A stretch of 64,000 bases of DNA from contig JAGTXO010000004.1 of NCBI GenBank assembly GCA_019448385.1, positions 124,001 through 188,000 on the forward strand, read 5' to 3'. Below, one piece after another: positions 7,408 through 18,511 of this stretch. Position 1 is the stretch's first letter, and each line of letters begins with the position of its first letter. Origin of the DNA: Diacronema lutheri (lineage: Eukaryota; Haptophyta; Pavlovophyceae; Pavlovales; Pavlovaceae). The notes beneath the pieces were generated by a model. That model did no database searches and was not told the origin of the DNA. It worked only from the letters and a program-made list of their open reading frames with translations. The translations under genes and the position numbers were made by a program.

Positions 7408-8551
7408 ATGTCGCACCTGCTCGTGGACGCTCTGCTCCGCATTGGAGGTGTGGGGGACATGTCGTTGCCCAAATCGGCCGGCTCGTTCGTCCGCGTTGCG
7501 CTCGGCCTCGTCTTGGTTGCCCTCTCGCTGCCCGTGACGCTTTGCGGCCAGATCGCTCTCTACTTTGCCACGCGCCGCGCGTTCCCCGGGCTCAAGAACA
7601 CCGCCTTCAAGTGCGCCAAGGCCACGCGCCCATATCGCTTTCTCATCGCACTCGCCGCATCCTCACACCGCGCGCGCGCGGACCCCCCCCCCCCCCCCCC
7701 TGGTGCCTGCCTTCCTCTTCATCCCCGCGTTCAGGATCGTCGCCGTACGCGCCGAGCTCAGCCGGATGGGCTTGCGCGCGGACCCGCTCTCCGAAGCGCT
7801 ACTCCGCTCGCTACCATGGGCGTCGCCCCTTGTGTGCCGCGCCGCGTTTGGGTATCTTCAGCTCATCTCCGCGTTCGGCATCCGCTGGCACAAGTACCCG
7901 CTCGCGGGCGCAGACCTCCACAACGTGCCGTGGCGCGACGTGGTCGCTTTGCGCACGCAGCTTATCGACGCGACGCTCCGCGAGTCCGACGCGACGCAAC
8001 TCGTGATTCTCGGCGCAGGCTTCGACACGCGCGCGCTGCTGCCCCTCTCGAGCATGGCTCGTCGCTTCGAGGTCGACTTCCCTCCCACGCAGGCGGCGAA
8101 GCGCGCGGCGGTCGCTGCGGCGGGCATCGACCAGGATGGCGCCGTCACATTCGTGGCTGTCGACTTCAACAAGGACTCGTGGCTGGACAAGCTGGTCGAG
8201 GCTGGCTTCGACCCAAAACAGAAGGCGGTCTTCGTCTGGGAGGGCGTCACATACTACCTGACGCCAGAGGCGGTGAGCAGCACTGTGCGCCTGATCGCGC
8301 AGTGCTGCTCGGGCACGACCGTCGTGCTGGACTACTTCACGCAGGAGCTCGTGCGCGCGGAGCTCTTCCCCTTCATCTCGCGCGCGCTCCGGGCGGCGGG
8401 CGAGCCGCTGCTCTTTGGGTTGGGCGAGGCCGCGGACGACGACGCGCAGCGCGCGTGGACCGAGGAGCATGGCCTCGAGCTGAAAAAGCACTTGCCCGGC
8501 GGTAGCAAGGGCGCGCGCTGGGGCGGCGTCCTCTCCGCAACCGTCGCCTAG
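7408..8551 (+). CDS. SAM-dependent methyltransferase of the LCM / TIGR00027 family, membrane-anchored
   Basis: Two exons, 7408-7610 and 7735-8551, encode 339 residues. The intron 7611-7734 starts GTGCGC, ends TTCAG and contains a C18 run. Joining the exons gives AFK|IVAVRAELSRMG in one frame, matching the conserved start of this family. The SAM site is VILGAGFDTRALLPL, the acidic VDF loop follows, and the EGVTYYL motif (VFVWEGVTYYLTPEAV) is characteristic of leucine carboxyl methyltransferase-like enzymes. Exon 1 supplies a hydrophobic helix (VALGLVLVALSLPVTLCGQIALYF). Substrate is unknown. The family includes PP2A methyltransferases and many bacterial O-methyltransferases of unknown target. 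ATG 7408 is preferred over 7267 because the upstream part lies in the AT-rich promoter and is not family-like. Confidence 0.75.
7683..7700. repeat. Poly-C run inside intron
   Basis: A C18 run lies 34 bp before the 3' splice site of the methyltransferase intron, where a polypyrimidine tract is expected. Confidence 0.85.
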
Positions 8552-8597
8552 CTGCGCCTTGCACAACGCACTGTCTCTCTCCCCCGCACCCAACAAG

Positions 8598-11500
8598 TCA
8601 TGACCCCTTGTTGCGGCCGTTCGCCTTGGCCTTGCCCGTGGGCGGCTTGACGGGCGCCTGTGCGTGCGCCACCTTGGGCTTGGGAGGGCGGTCGGCCCCA
8701 CGGCCGTGCTTCCCGCCGCCGCGCAGCTTCGTCTGGGCGCCCGGCTCCTTGGCCGCACGCACGCGCGCCGCGCGCGCCTCGATCGCGTCTTCGAAGAGGC
8801 GGCCATCGCCCTGCGCCTCTGCCTCGTCGCGCAGATGGCGGAGCACTGCCAGGTTGTACCCGACGACCGCGCGCTCTTTGCGCAGCGCACTGTCGAGCCG
8901 AGCGCTCAGCTGCGCCACGATTGGCGCGAGCGATGGCGACGCGCTCAGCTGGCGGTGGTGCACGCGCGCAGCGAAGAGGGCGACCTTTGCGACAAGCTCA
9001 GTCGAGGTGGGCGCGCACGGCAGCGGCGCAAGGCGCGTGAGCAGTGCGACGACACCGCTGAAGGGGAGGAGGAGTAACGCCTGCGCAGGAGGGAGCGGGG
9101 GGGTGGGTGGGGCGGGCGATGGGGCATAGGAGCGGCTCGGGTGAGGGTCTATCGGAGCGGCCCCGCCCGTCGCGCTTTGACGGCAACGCCCGCCCGCTGC
9201 GGTGCGCAGCTGTCCGGGTAAAGTCTCACCTGCTCGAGGTCAGCTGGCCGGACAGAGCGGAGCGTGTGCAGCAGGTAGTCGTCGGGGCTCTTGCCGAGCA
9301 GCAGCCCGTTCGGCACGAGCACCGGTCGGCGCACGCCCGCCTTGCCACCTGCACGCGCGGCGGGATCGGTGGTTGTGCGCGCACGCGTGAGGCCGGCGCG
9401 GCGGTGCGCGCGGCATGGCCGCCGCCTTCGCACGGCGCGCGCGCGTGCGCGCGCACCGCCATTCTTCTCCCAGAGCGCAATGGCCGCTTCGTACTCTGCG
9501 CGCCGCTCGTCGTCCGCCTTGAGCACGGAGAGCGCTTCGAGCAGCCGTTCGGTGCCGCGCAGCGAGTCAATCGACCGCCTGCCCGCTGCGCCGGACTCGA
9601 CGAGCGCGCCCGAGCCCGAGCCGACGCCGTCGGCTCCGTCGTCGCGCGCGCCGCTGCCCATCAGCGCGCGCTCCGCGGCCGCGTCGACGCCCTCGTCCCG
9701 CTCGCCCTGCAGCTGCGCGCCGACGAAGAGCGCCTCAAGCTGCGCCTCACGCTCCTCCTCCACAAAGAGCTGCTCGTCGGTCCTGCGCCAGAGGCGGACG
9801 CTGCGGTCGCGGCCGGCGCTGGCGATCAGAGCGCCGTCGCGGCTCACGTCGAGCCCCCACACCTCCGCCGTGTGCCCCTGCAGGACGAGGAGCTGCTGGA
9901 AGGTGTCCGCGTCCCAGTAGCGCACCGTCCTGTCCTTGGAGGCGGAGAGAACGTAGTGCGTCTCGCGCACGAAGCGGACGGCCGTGACCGCGTCGGTGTG
10001 GCCGTGCAGCGCGCGCCTGCAGTCGCCAAAGTCGAGCCCCCACAGCCGCACGCTCTTGTCGCCCGAGCCCGACGCGAGAATCGCGCAGTCGGACGCGACA
10101 TCGAGCGTGAGCGCAGGCAGCTTGTGGCCGTAGAGCGACAAATAAAACTTGAGACTGTCCGCGAAAAGCACCTTGACCGTGCCGTCGAGGAGCGCGACAC
10201 AGAGCAGCCGACCATCCGGCGACGGCGCGACGGCGAGCGCCTCGTCAGTCAGCCGGAGCACGCGCTCGGCCGAGAGGCGGAGAGCTGCCACCTTGGACGC
10301 TGGCGCGGCCGGCGCGCCGTCGCCTCCTCCGCCGCCACCCTCTGCCGTCTCGCGCAGCGCCTCGAGCTGCCACGTGCGCAACGCCTTGTCACCGCCCGCG
10401 CTCGCGACGCCGAGCCCGCCCGGCAGCACGGCGAGCGCCCAGACGGGCTTGGCCTCGTGCGCGGGCAGCGTCTGCACGAGCGCAGCCGACGCGATCGCAA
10501 AAAGCTGCAGGTCGCCGCTTTTGGTGCCGACGAGGAGGTGGGTCGCGGCCGCGACGAACGCGCAGCACAGGCCGTACCCACACGGCAGCGCGTGCAGGCA
10601 GCTGCCGCCGTCCGCCGACCACACGCACGCCTGCCCGTCCGACACGGTCGCAGCGAGCCGGCCGTCGCCCGACAGGCAGAGCGCGCGAACCTCCGAACGG
10701 TGCCCGCAAGCATCGACGACGCTCGCCTGCTGCACGCTGCCGCCGCCGCCCGCGCGCGCCGCGTCGGCCGCCTCCGCCTCGTCGCCGCCGCCGCCCGCCA
10801 CGTCGGCCGCGCCCGCGCCCGCGCTTGCCTGCGCGCGCACCGCGTACGCGGCGAGCGCGTTCGAGCGGAGGGCGAGGACGAGCACGGCGTCGGGCGGCGG
10901 CGCGTGCGCGCCGGCGCGGCGCGCGGCCGGCCCACCGTCGGCCGCGCCCACCGTCGCGCCGAGCGCGGCGGCCGCCGCGCGCATCGCGCCGCGCGCGGGC
11001 GCGCCGCCGTCCGCCTGCGCGCCGCCGCGCGCTGCGGGCAGGAAGGCCGCCGAGCTGAGCTTGCCCGACGCGCGCAGCGCGGGCATCGGCGCGAATTCGA
11101 GCGAAGAGTCCGCGGAGGCGTCAAGCGCGCCATCGTCGCCCGCGAAGAGTCCGCCATCGTCGCGCGCGTCGTCCTCGCCGTCGGCCTCGTGCACGGCCTC
11201 GTCGTCGCCGTCGACGAACGTGCCCGCCGCTCGCGCCTCTTTGCGCCGCACCTTGCGCGCCGCGCGCTCGGCCGCGCGAGACGCGCGCCGCTTGGCCGCG
11301 CGCTTCAGCTCGGCGGCGGAGCGGACCGCGAACAGGTCAACGGCGCGATCGAGAGAGGCGATCGCGAGCACACGGCCAGTCGGGTCGAAGCGCACGCTCA
11401 CCGCGCGCGCCTTGCCGCGCCGCGCCAGGCTGCCGGCCGGCACGAGCAACGCGCCGCCGTCCGAGACCGCCGCGCCGGCCTCAGGTAGCCGTACGCGCCA

Positions 11501-12193
11501 CACTCGCGCCGCGTCGTCGGCGCCGGCGGTCACGAGGCGGCTGCCGTCGGGGCTCGCGTCGAGCGCCCACACCTCGCCCGTGTGTCCCGCCGCCGTGTGC
11601 ACGCACGCCTGCTGCTGCAGGTCCCACACCTTGATCAGCGAATCCTTGCCGCACGAGAGGAGGTGCGTGCCCGCGCGCACGTCGGACGGCGCGGCGCGCG
11701 CGCGCGCGCCGTCAAGGAAGCAGAGGTCGGTGACGGCGTCGCGGTGACCGTGCAGCCTGAAGAGCCCGGCCTCCGCCGTCACGTCCCACAGCACCACGTC
11801 GGTATCGGCGCTGCCCGACGCGAGCTGCAGGCCCGAGCGGTCGAATCGGAGCGCGGTGATCGCGCGCCGGTGGCCGTACAGCGCCACGCGCTCAGCGCCG
11901 CTCGCGAGGTCCCATAGGCGGATGCGGCCGTCAAAGTGGCCGACGGCGAGCGTGCCTCCCGCTGCGTCGAGCTCGAGACGCACCACCTCTGCCACCGCCT
12001 CGGCGCCCGGGCCCGAGGCGGCGGCCGCGCGCAGCCGCTGCGCGATTACGCCCGTGCGCGCGCTCCAGCGCAGCACGCTCTCGAGCGCACCGGTGAAGAC
12101 GGTGCCGTCGGGGTGGACGACGGCGTTGCAGTTGGGCGACGCGATCACCCCGAACGCATCATGCTGCGCGTAGCGCAGGTACGCCTTCACCAT
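8598..12193 (-). CDS. WDR3: WDR3 / Utp12 (Dip2) U3 snoRNP WD40 protein
   Basis: Three exons (12193-9457, 9348-9230, 9080-8598) give 1112 residues. WDR3/Utp12 is a tandem WD40 scaffold of the UtpB subcomplex of the small-subunit processome, needed for 18S rRNA maturation in the nucleolus. The start MVKAYLRYAQHDAFGVIAS matches the family N-terminus ('YLRY....FGVI.S'). More than ten WD repeats follow, for example LASGSGDKSVRLWGLDFGD and VLSASKDRTVRYWDADTF. The Utp12 C-terminal domain is rebuilt only after splicing: PDDYLLHTLRSVRPADLEQ joins ALLLLPFSGVVALL, then GYNLAVLRHLRDEAEAQGD. Introns are 9349-9456 (108 bp, stop-free) and 9081-9229 (149 bp, GTGAGA...GCGCAG). Ala/Gly-rich insertions between the two propellers explain the extra length. 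It ends in a basic tail typical of nucleolar proteins. Confidence 0.85.
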
Positions 12194-12284
12194 CGCGCCG
12201 CGGGCCGCTCGGACACGTCGGCCCTCGCTTGCGACGCGGCGCCCTCGCGCCCTTTGCTTCAGACCTGCGACTGTTTCAACAAGT

Positions 12285-13885
12285 TTGACGATGTCGGCGA
12301 CAAAAGGGCGGAGCCCTTGGGGCTCCCCTTTCTCCCGCCGGCTGGGCTCGCCGCGCAGGGCGCGCGACAAAGGCGGCGTTGGCGTGCCCACGCCGCCACA
12401 GCCGCCCTCCCACCGCGCGCCGCCGCAGCACGTGTGCAGCGGCAGTGCGACGGGCGGTGCGCCCTCGGCGCTCGCCGGGCGGAGCACGAGCACGGACGAG
12501 CCCAAGGCGATCGACGCCGAGCTGATTCGGCACATCGTGCCGCGCGACAGGAGCGCCGAGTCGAGCTCGGGCATACTCGGCGTGCACGGCGTATCGGCGT
12601 GCCGCAGCGCTATCAACGAGGGCGGTAGCCTTGCGGACGGAGAGGGTCATCATGAGCAGGCCGCGCTCATTGCCGAGCTCGAGACCGCGCTGATGGAGCA
12701 GATGTTCGAGGTGCGGCGGTTGACGCGCACGCACGCGCGTGGCGGCCCCGCACGCGCGCGCACACACGCGCGTAAGGTCATCATGAGCAGCTCCCCCTTC
12801 TCTTTGCGTGCGGCCGCGTGCAGACATCCACTGCACAGCTCCAGCTCCACCTGCTGCACGGCGAGCTGCGCCGCTCGGAGGCGGAGGGCGACGCGTGGCG
12901 CGAGCATTGCGAGGTGCTCGCCGAAGGCCTACTCCTCGCGACGGGCGATGGCGACCGGCTCGACGAGCAGCTGCTCGTCCCGCGCGCGCATCACGCGAGC
13001 GCGCGCGCGCGCGCGCGCGTGCACGAGGGCGGGCAGGCGCAGAGCGCGCTGAACTCGCTCAGCACCCCGGACTCCTCAGAGGCGTCGCACCGCACGGCAG
13101 TCCGGAAGCGCGCGGCGTCCGCCGGACGGCCGCGCACGAGCGGCGGCGGATGGGCGGACGGCTCGGAGCGCGGTCTGCGCGCCGCCGGCGCCGGCGTCAC
13201 GCCCACGCAGCCCGTGGGCCAGCCCGCGCCGCAGCACCGGCGGGGCCCGGCAGGCGCGAGCGAAATGGGCGTCGGCTCGGGCACGGCCATCGCCATCGTG
13301 CGCACCGCGGCCATGCCGGGCAACGAGGCGCGCCTCGCCCGGTACTGTGCGACGCTGCGCGCGCTGGAGCGGCGCACAACGGCAGCGGACACGCTCGCGC
13401 GCGCGCAGCACGTGCCAGCTGCACTCGGCGGTGAGGGGCACACGGCCTCACGCGCCTTGCCCGACGCAGACCCGTTCGACTCGCCGGTGCGCACACCGGG
13501 CGGCAGGCGGCAGGCGTCGTCCGGCGGAGCAGATTGGTTTGGCCCGTTTTCGGAGGGGGTTGCCGCCGTGCTCGGACTCGGCGAGCGGGCTCACGTGCAG
13601 TCTGGCTGGGGGTCTGCGCCCCCGGTGAACCACTTCGAGCCGCTGGCCGTCGGCGACGGCGTCTACCAGGTGCGGCGCGAGTTGGCATACCTCGCAGCGT
13701 CCGGTGACGCCGAGCTCGAGCTGCACCGGCCGCAGACGCCAAAGGCCGGCGGCTGGGGAGGCCATGGCTACGAAGGCTCGCAAAACGCGCGCGGAGGCGC
13801 TGCCACGCCAGGCTGGACGCCGAGCCCGCAAGCATACGCGCATCGCAGACGCCAGGAGCACGGCGATCATCAGTACGCGGCGTGA
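12285..13885 (+). CDS. Unknown protein with N-terminal coiled coil
   Basis: Two exons (12285-12710 and 12824-13885) joined by a 113-bp intron (GTGCGG...GTGCAG) give about 495 residues. Splicing joins AALIAELETALMEQMFE to TSTAQLQLHLLHGELRRS, producing one continuous amphipathic helix or coiled coil of about 70 residues and so supporting the junction. The rest is low-complexity with a short, more ordered segment near the C-terminus (HFEPLAVGDGVYQVRRELAY). No family is recognised. The start codon is uncertain: ATGs at 12285 and 12291 are equally plausible. It is divergent from WDR3 with about 90 bp between start codons. Confidence 0.45.
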
Positions 13886-13983
13886 AGGCTGCAGCGAGCG
13901 CGGGTCCAGGGTCTGTGCACGCTGCAGTTTGCAGACAAGTACAGTAGACCTCATCCTGGGCGAATTTCCGCGCTGCCCGCCAT

Positions 13984-14871
13984 ATGCCAACGGCAGTGGC
14001 GAAACTCGCGGCGGGCGTGTCCCTCGCCGCCGCGCTTGGCGCGGCCGTCGCGCTGCGGCTGAGCATCCGCCGCCGCGCCAGCCTGCGCCGGCGCATGCGC
14101 GTCGCGTTCATCCACGCGGAGGACGCGCCCAAGTGGAGCGAGCAGCTCGGCCTGTACATGGCCGCCTTCGATCGCTCGGGCGAGTTCCAGTGGCGCGAGT
14201 ACCGCGCGTGGCTCGGCGAGCTTCCGCGGCTCGAGGAGGCGGACGCCGCATTCATCTCGGGTTCGCATCACAACGTCACGGACGCGGCCACCGTCCCGTG
14301 GATGCAGGACCTCTTCGCCTTCGTGCGCGCCGCGGCGCTGTCCGAGCGCGTGCGGCTCGTTGGGATCTGCTTTGGCTGCCAGGCGGTCGCGGCCGCGCTC
14401 GGCGGGACGGTCGGGCCGAATCAGTCGGGCGCCTTTGCGTACGGCGTCGAGCGGCTTTGGCCGGCGCCCGACTTTGCCGGCCATCCGGCGGTCGCCAGCG
14501 CCCGCACGGGCATGCGGTCGGAACCCTCGCTTGCAGGCGGGCAGCCGCACGCGCCCGCGCCGCGCGTGCTCGAGAGCCACGGCCAGTGCGTGCACACGCT
14601 GCCGCCGGGCGCGACGCTGCTCGCCTCCAGCGCAAGTGCTGCGCACGAGCTCTTCGCCGTCGGTCCGCGCGTGCTGTGCATGCAATTCCACCCCGAGATG
14701 TCGGTCGCGCTGCTCGAGGAGAAGATCGCGCCCGCACTCCTCGCGGCGCGGCTGCTCTCGGCTGACGAGCACCGGGAGGCAGTGCGCACGTTTGCTCGGG
14801 AGTACGACGCGGCGTGGGCGAGCGACGCGTCCTTTGCGCGCGCCCTCGTCAGCGCGCACATCAGACTGTGA
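13984..14871 (+). CDS. Class I glutamine amidotransferase-like protein (gamma-glutamyl peptidase-like)
   Basis: A single exon encodes 295 residues. After a hydrophobic N-terminal segment (VSLAAALGAAVAL) the protein has a GATase1 fold: FISGSHHNVTDAATVPWMQD, the nucleophile elbow VGICFGCQAVAAALGG and the His-Glu part of the triad MQFHPEMS. Lack of a synthetase domain and the overall length resemble plant GGP1-like gamma-glutamyl peptidases, which process glutathione conjugates, and GuaA-like stand-alone amidotransferases. The usual ICFGHQ is ICFGCQ here. The substrate cannot be assigned. The leader suggests membrane anchoring or organelle targeting. Confidence 0.65.
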   Translation: MPTAVAKLAAGVSLAAALGAAVALRLSIRRRASLRRRMRVAFIHAEDAPKWSEQLGLYMAAFDRSGEFQWREYRAWLGELPRLEEADAAFISGSHHNVTDAATVPWMQDLFAFVRAAALSERVRLVGICFGCQAVAAALGGTVGPNQSGAFAYGVERLWPAPDFAGHPAVASARTGMRSEPSLAGGQPHAPAPRVLESHGQCVHTLPPGATLLASSASAAHELFAVGPRVLCMQFHPEMSVALLEEKIAPALLAARLLSADEHREAVRTFAREYDAAWASDASFARALVSAHIRL

Positions 14872-14940
14872 CCGTCAGACAACATTGGAATTCGAATGTA
14901 CACTCCGGGCTCGTTCGCCGCAGTGGCCTCGACATGGCCC

Positions 14941-15750
14941 CTACGCCGCAATGGCCGAGCCCTCAAGCACGCGCGAGATGGACGCGAAGACATCCTGCTT
15001 GCCGCGCGTGCCGTCAATCTCGACGGTGACGCTCTGGTACGCGGCGAGGATGGCGCCGAGGTGCTCGTGGAACTGCGAGAGGCGCACCTGCGCCTTCTCC
15101 GCCGTGTCGTCGGAGCGGTGCGTCATGCGCGGCACCACGTCGCTTGGCGGCGGGTCGAAGGTGAGATGGTAGATGCGGCCGGTCTCGGGGTCGAGCCGGC
15201 GGCCGACGACGCGCTCGATCAGCATCGAGTCGGGCACGTTGAGGTAGAGCACGAGGTCGGGCTCGATCTGCGCGGCGCGCAGCGCGGCCGCCTGCACGGC
15301 TGTGCGCGGGAAGCCGTCGAGCAGCCAGCCGTTCGCCTCGCAGTCGGGCTGCGCGAGCCGCTCGCGCACGAGGTCGATGATCACCTCGTCGGGCACGAGC
15401 TTGCCGCCATCCATGTACTCCTTGGCGGCGAGGCCCACCTTGGTACCCGCCTGCACCGCAGCACGCAGCATGTCGCCCGTCGACAGATGCACGAGCCCAA
15501 GCTGGCTCTTGATCAGCTCGCACTGCGTCCCCTTGCCTGATGCGGGCGCGCCAGCGATGATCACTTTGCGCGCGGCGCGCGGCATGGCGCCCCCTCGCGA
15601 CGCCTCCATGCGCGCAAAGGCGCTCGAGCGCGCCGGCGTGCGCGTGTGCGCCGCGTGGCCCTGCTGCACCGCGCCGATCGTCGCCGCGCAGCCGACCGCG
15701 AGCGCGAGCAGCAGCGTTGAGCGGAAGGGCGTGCACGTCGTCATCAGCAT
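14941..15750 (-). CDS. Adenylate kinase, probably plastid-targeted
   Basis: A single exon of about 269 residues from ATG 15750 (or 15744). The enzyme interconverts ATP + AMP and 2 ADP. Diagnostic blocks are the P-loop VIIAGAPASGKGTQCELIK, the AMP-binding STGDMLRAAV, the family signature GWLLDGFPRTAVQAAAL, and a long LID region (VVGRRLDPETGRIYHLTF, VPRMTHRSDDTAEKAQVR). A hydrophobic leader (STLLLALAVGCAATIGA) followed by a basic, Ser-rich stretch suggests signal plus transit peptide for a complex plastid. It is divergent from the ACAD-like gene with about 70 bp between start codons, so a longer start at 15822 is unlikely because it would overlap that gene. Confidence 0.85.
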   Translation of the reverse strand: MLMTTCTPFRSTLLLALAVGCAATIGAVQQGHAAHTRTPARSSAFARMEASRGGAMPRAARKVIIAGAPASGKGTQCELIKSQLGLVHLSTGDMLRAAVQAGTKVGLAAKEYMDGGKLVPDEVIIDLVRERLAQPDCEANGWLLDGFPRTAVQAAALRAAQIEPDLVLYLNVPDSMLIERVVGRRLDPETGRIYHLTFDPPPSDVVPRMTHRSDDTAEKAQVRLSQFHEHLGAILAAYQSVTVEIDGTRGKQDVFASISRVLEGSAIAA

Positions 15751-15821
15751 CCGTGCACACCAAACCTTTTGCGCGCTTCGAGCAGCTTCGACGCCGAAAC
15801 CGAGCCCCCCATTCCATAGCA

Positions 15822-18351
15822 ATGGCCGACACGCGTGAATTGCTCGACGTGGGCGTGCGCGCGCCGATTGACGTGGCGGCGCTGGGCGCGTGGGTGCGCG
15901 CGCACGTGCATCCGTTCGACGGTGCGCTCTCGGCGCGCCAGTTCTCGCATGGCCAGTCCAACCCGACGTACGTGCTCACTTTCGCCGCTGGTGGGCGCGA
16001 GCCGCTCGTACTGCGCAAGCAGCCGGACGGGCCGATCCTGCCGTCGGCGCACGCGGTCGACCGCGAGTACCGCGTGCTCTGCGCGCTGCATGAGCGGTCG
16101 AATGTGCCCGTGCCTCGCCCTGTCGCGCTCTGCCTCGACCCGTCCGTCGTCGGTACGCCCTTCTACCTGATGGCGTTTGTCGAGGGGCGCGTCTTTCTGC
16201 AGCCGCACCTGCCCTCGCTGCAGCCCGCCGAGCGGTACGCCGTGTACCACGCCATGTGCGAGGTGCTCGCGCGGATTCACGCGGTCGACTGGGTTGCCGC
16301 TGGCCTCGCCGATTTTGCGCGCCCCGGCGGCTACGCCGCGCGCCAGGTGAAGCGCTGGCGTGCGCAATCGGCGCTCGCGCAGGCGCCGCTCGACGACGCG
16401 GGCGAGGCGTCGCCACCGGCGCTCGGCGAGCTGGGCGAGTGGCTCGCGGCGCGTGCGGCCGAGATGGACGGCGCCGCCGGTCCGCTCGCCCTCGTCCATG
16501 GCGATTTCCGCCTCGACAACCTCGTCTTCACTCACGCGCCGCAGCTGCGCGTCGCGGCCGTGCTCGATTGGGAGCTCGCGACCGTAGGCGACGCGCGCGC
16601 CGACGTCGGCTACGTGCTCGGCGCGTATGCGGCGCTGGCGGAGGAGCTGGGCGGCGCGCGCGGCGAGGAGGCCGGCTACGCACGCCTCTCCACGCTCGGC
16701 ATCCCGTCCGACGCGCAGTTCGCGGCGGGCTACGCACGCTCGGCGGTAACCGCTCCGTTGCGTGGCGACGACGCCGCCTTCTTCTCGGCGCTCGCGGCGT
16801 TCCGCTTGGCGGCGATCCAGCAGGGCGTGCTCGCGCGCGCGCTGGCGGGCAACGCGTCGAGCGCGCGCGCGCGCGAGGCCGGCGCGCTCTTCCGGCAGAG
16901 CGCCGCGCGCGGGCTTCGGCTCGCGCGACGCGACGTGTGGGCGCGGAGCGCGAGCGCGCGCGTCCACCCGCTCGAGCTGCTGCCGTGCGCCTTCTCGCCG
17001 CGCGTGCGCGCGCTGTACGACCGGCTCGAGGCGTTCATCGAGGCGCGCGTCCTCCCCGCCGAGGCCGAGGCCGCCGCCGAGCTTGAGCGCAACGTGCGGG
17101 CCGGCGTGCGCTGGCGACCGCTCGACGTCCTCGGTCGGCTGCAGGCGGAGGCGCGCGCGGCCGGGCTATGGAACGCGTGGCTTTCGCCCGAGCTAGGCGC
17201 GCTCGCGGCGAGGTGCTGCGACGGCGTCGCGCCCGGCCTCGGTCTGTCCACCGTCGAGTACGCCCCGCTCGCCGAGCTGACGGGGCGGAGCGGCCTCCTC
17301 GCCCCCGAGGCGCTTAACTGCTCCGCGCCAGACACGGGCAACATGGAGCTGCTCGCGCGCTTCGGCTCGGCCGAGCAGCAGGCGCGCTGGCTGCGCCCGC
17401 TGCTCGACGGGCAGATCCGTTCGTGCTACGCGATGACCGAGCCCGACGTCGCCTCGTCTGACGCGTCGGCCCTCGAGCTCGAGGTGACGCGCGCGCCCGG
17501 CCCGCGCGGCGAGGACGGCTACGTGCTCCGCGGTAGCAAGTGGTGGGTGAGCGGCGCGGGCGACCCGCGCTGCCGGCTCGTCCTCGTGCTCGGTCGAATG
17601 GGCGGCGCGCGCGCGTCCGCCGGCCACGGCGCCCACTCTGTACTCCTCGTGCCCGTCGATGCGGCCGGGCTGCGCGTCGTGCGGCCTCTGCGCGTCTTCG
17701 GCTATGACGATGCACCGCACGGGCATTGCGAGCTCTCCTTTGAGAACGTGTGGGTGAGCAAGCGCGACGGGCTGCTGCTCGGCGAGGGTCGTGGCTTCGA
17801 GATGGCGCAGGCCAGGCTCGGCCCGGGGCGCGTGCACCACTGCATGCGAGCGCTCGGCCTCGCGGAGCGTTGCCTCGAGGCGGCATGTCGGCGCGCAAAG
17901 AGCCGCGTGGCTTTTGGCGAGCTGCTCGCGCACAAGGTGCGGCGCGAGCGCGCGTCCTGCGCAGCAGCTGCGCGCGCCGCTCACGCGCGCTCGCGAGCGC
18001 CGCGCGCTGCGCCACGTCGGCGCGCAGTCGTCGGTGCACGACGTCATCGCGCAGAGCCGCGCAGAGCTCGACAGCGCACGCCTCCTCACGCTGAGCGCGG
18101 CGCACTGCATGGATCGCTTCGGCAATCGCACGGCCGCGCAGCAGATCGCGCTGATCAAGCTTGCCGTCCCCGCGGCCGCGTGCGCGACCATTGACCGCGC
18201 CATTCAGCTGTGGGGCGGCGCGGGAGTCTCGCAAGACACGGAGCTCGCGTACGCGTACGCGGCCGCGCGCACGCTGCGCCTCGCCGACGGCCCGGACGCG
18301 GTGCACAGCCGGACGGTCGCGCGCGCCGAGCTGCTCAAGGCCAAGCTCTGA
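15822..18351 (+). CDS. ACAD10/11-like protein: aminoglycoside-phosphotransferase-like kinase domain + acyl-CoA dehydrogenase
   Basis: Exons 15822-17936 and 18028-18351 (intron 91 bp, GTGCGG...GCGCAG) give 812 residues. The N-terminal third is an APH-fold kinase: FSHGQSNPTYVLTF, the Brenner-type catalytic loop LVHGDFRLDNLVF, then VLDWELATVGD. From about residue 390 it is a flavoprotein acyl-CoA dehydrogenase: CYAMTEPDVASSDAS, SKWWVSGAGDPRCRLVLVLG, and, spanning the splice junction, AFGELLAHK|SSVHDVIAQSR. It ends with AIQLWGGAGVSQDTELA and ADGPDAVHSRTVARAEL. Animal ACAD10 and ACAD11 and plant IBR3 share this order. ACAD10/11 were shown to phosphorylate and dehydrate 4-hydroxyacyl-CoAs for beta-oxidation; IBR3 acts in indole-butyrate oxidation. 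Localisation (peroxisome or mitochondrion) is not clear from the termini. Confidence 0.85.
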
Positions 18352-18511
18352 TGAACCTAGATGACAATCTACCCGGTTTGACCCCTTCCCGTGCGGCGTG
18401 TCGAGCGCAGGACGGACAACGCGCCGAAGGTGGCGTGGAGAAGACCGGTGCCGCCGTCGCGCGCTTGGCCGCGCGCGGCGCCCGACCGGCGCAGCGCCTC
18501 CCAGGCACCGC

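Noticed and set aside
9107-11747. Long plus-strand frames (up to 793 codons) opposite WDR3
   Set aside because: Antisense shadows of WD40 coding sequence with Arg/Ala-rich composition and no recognisable domain.
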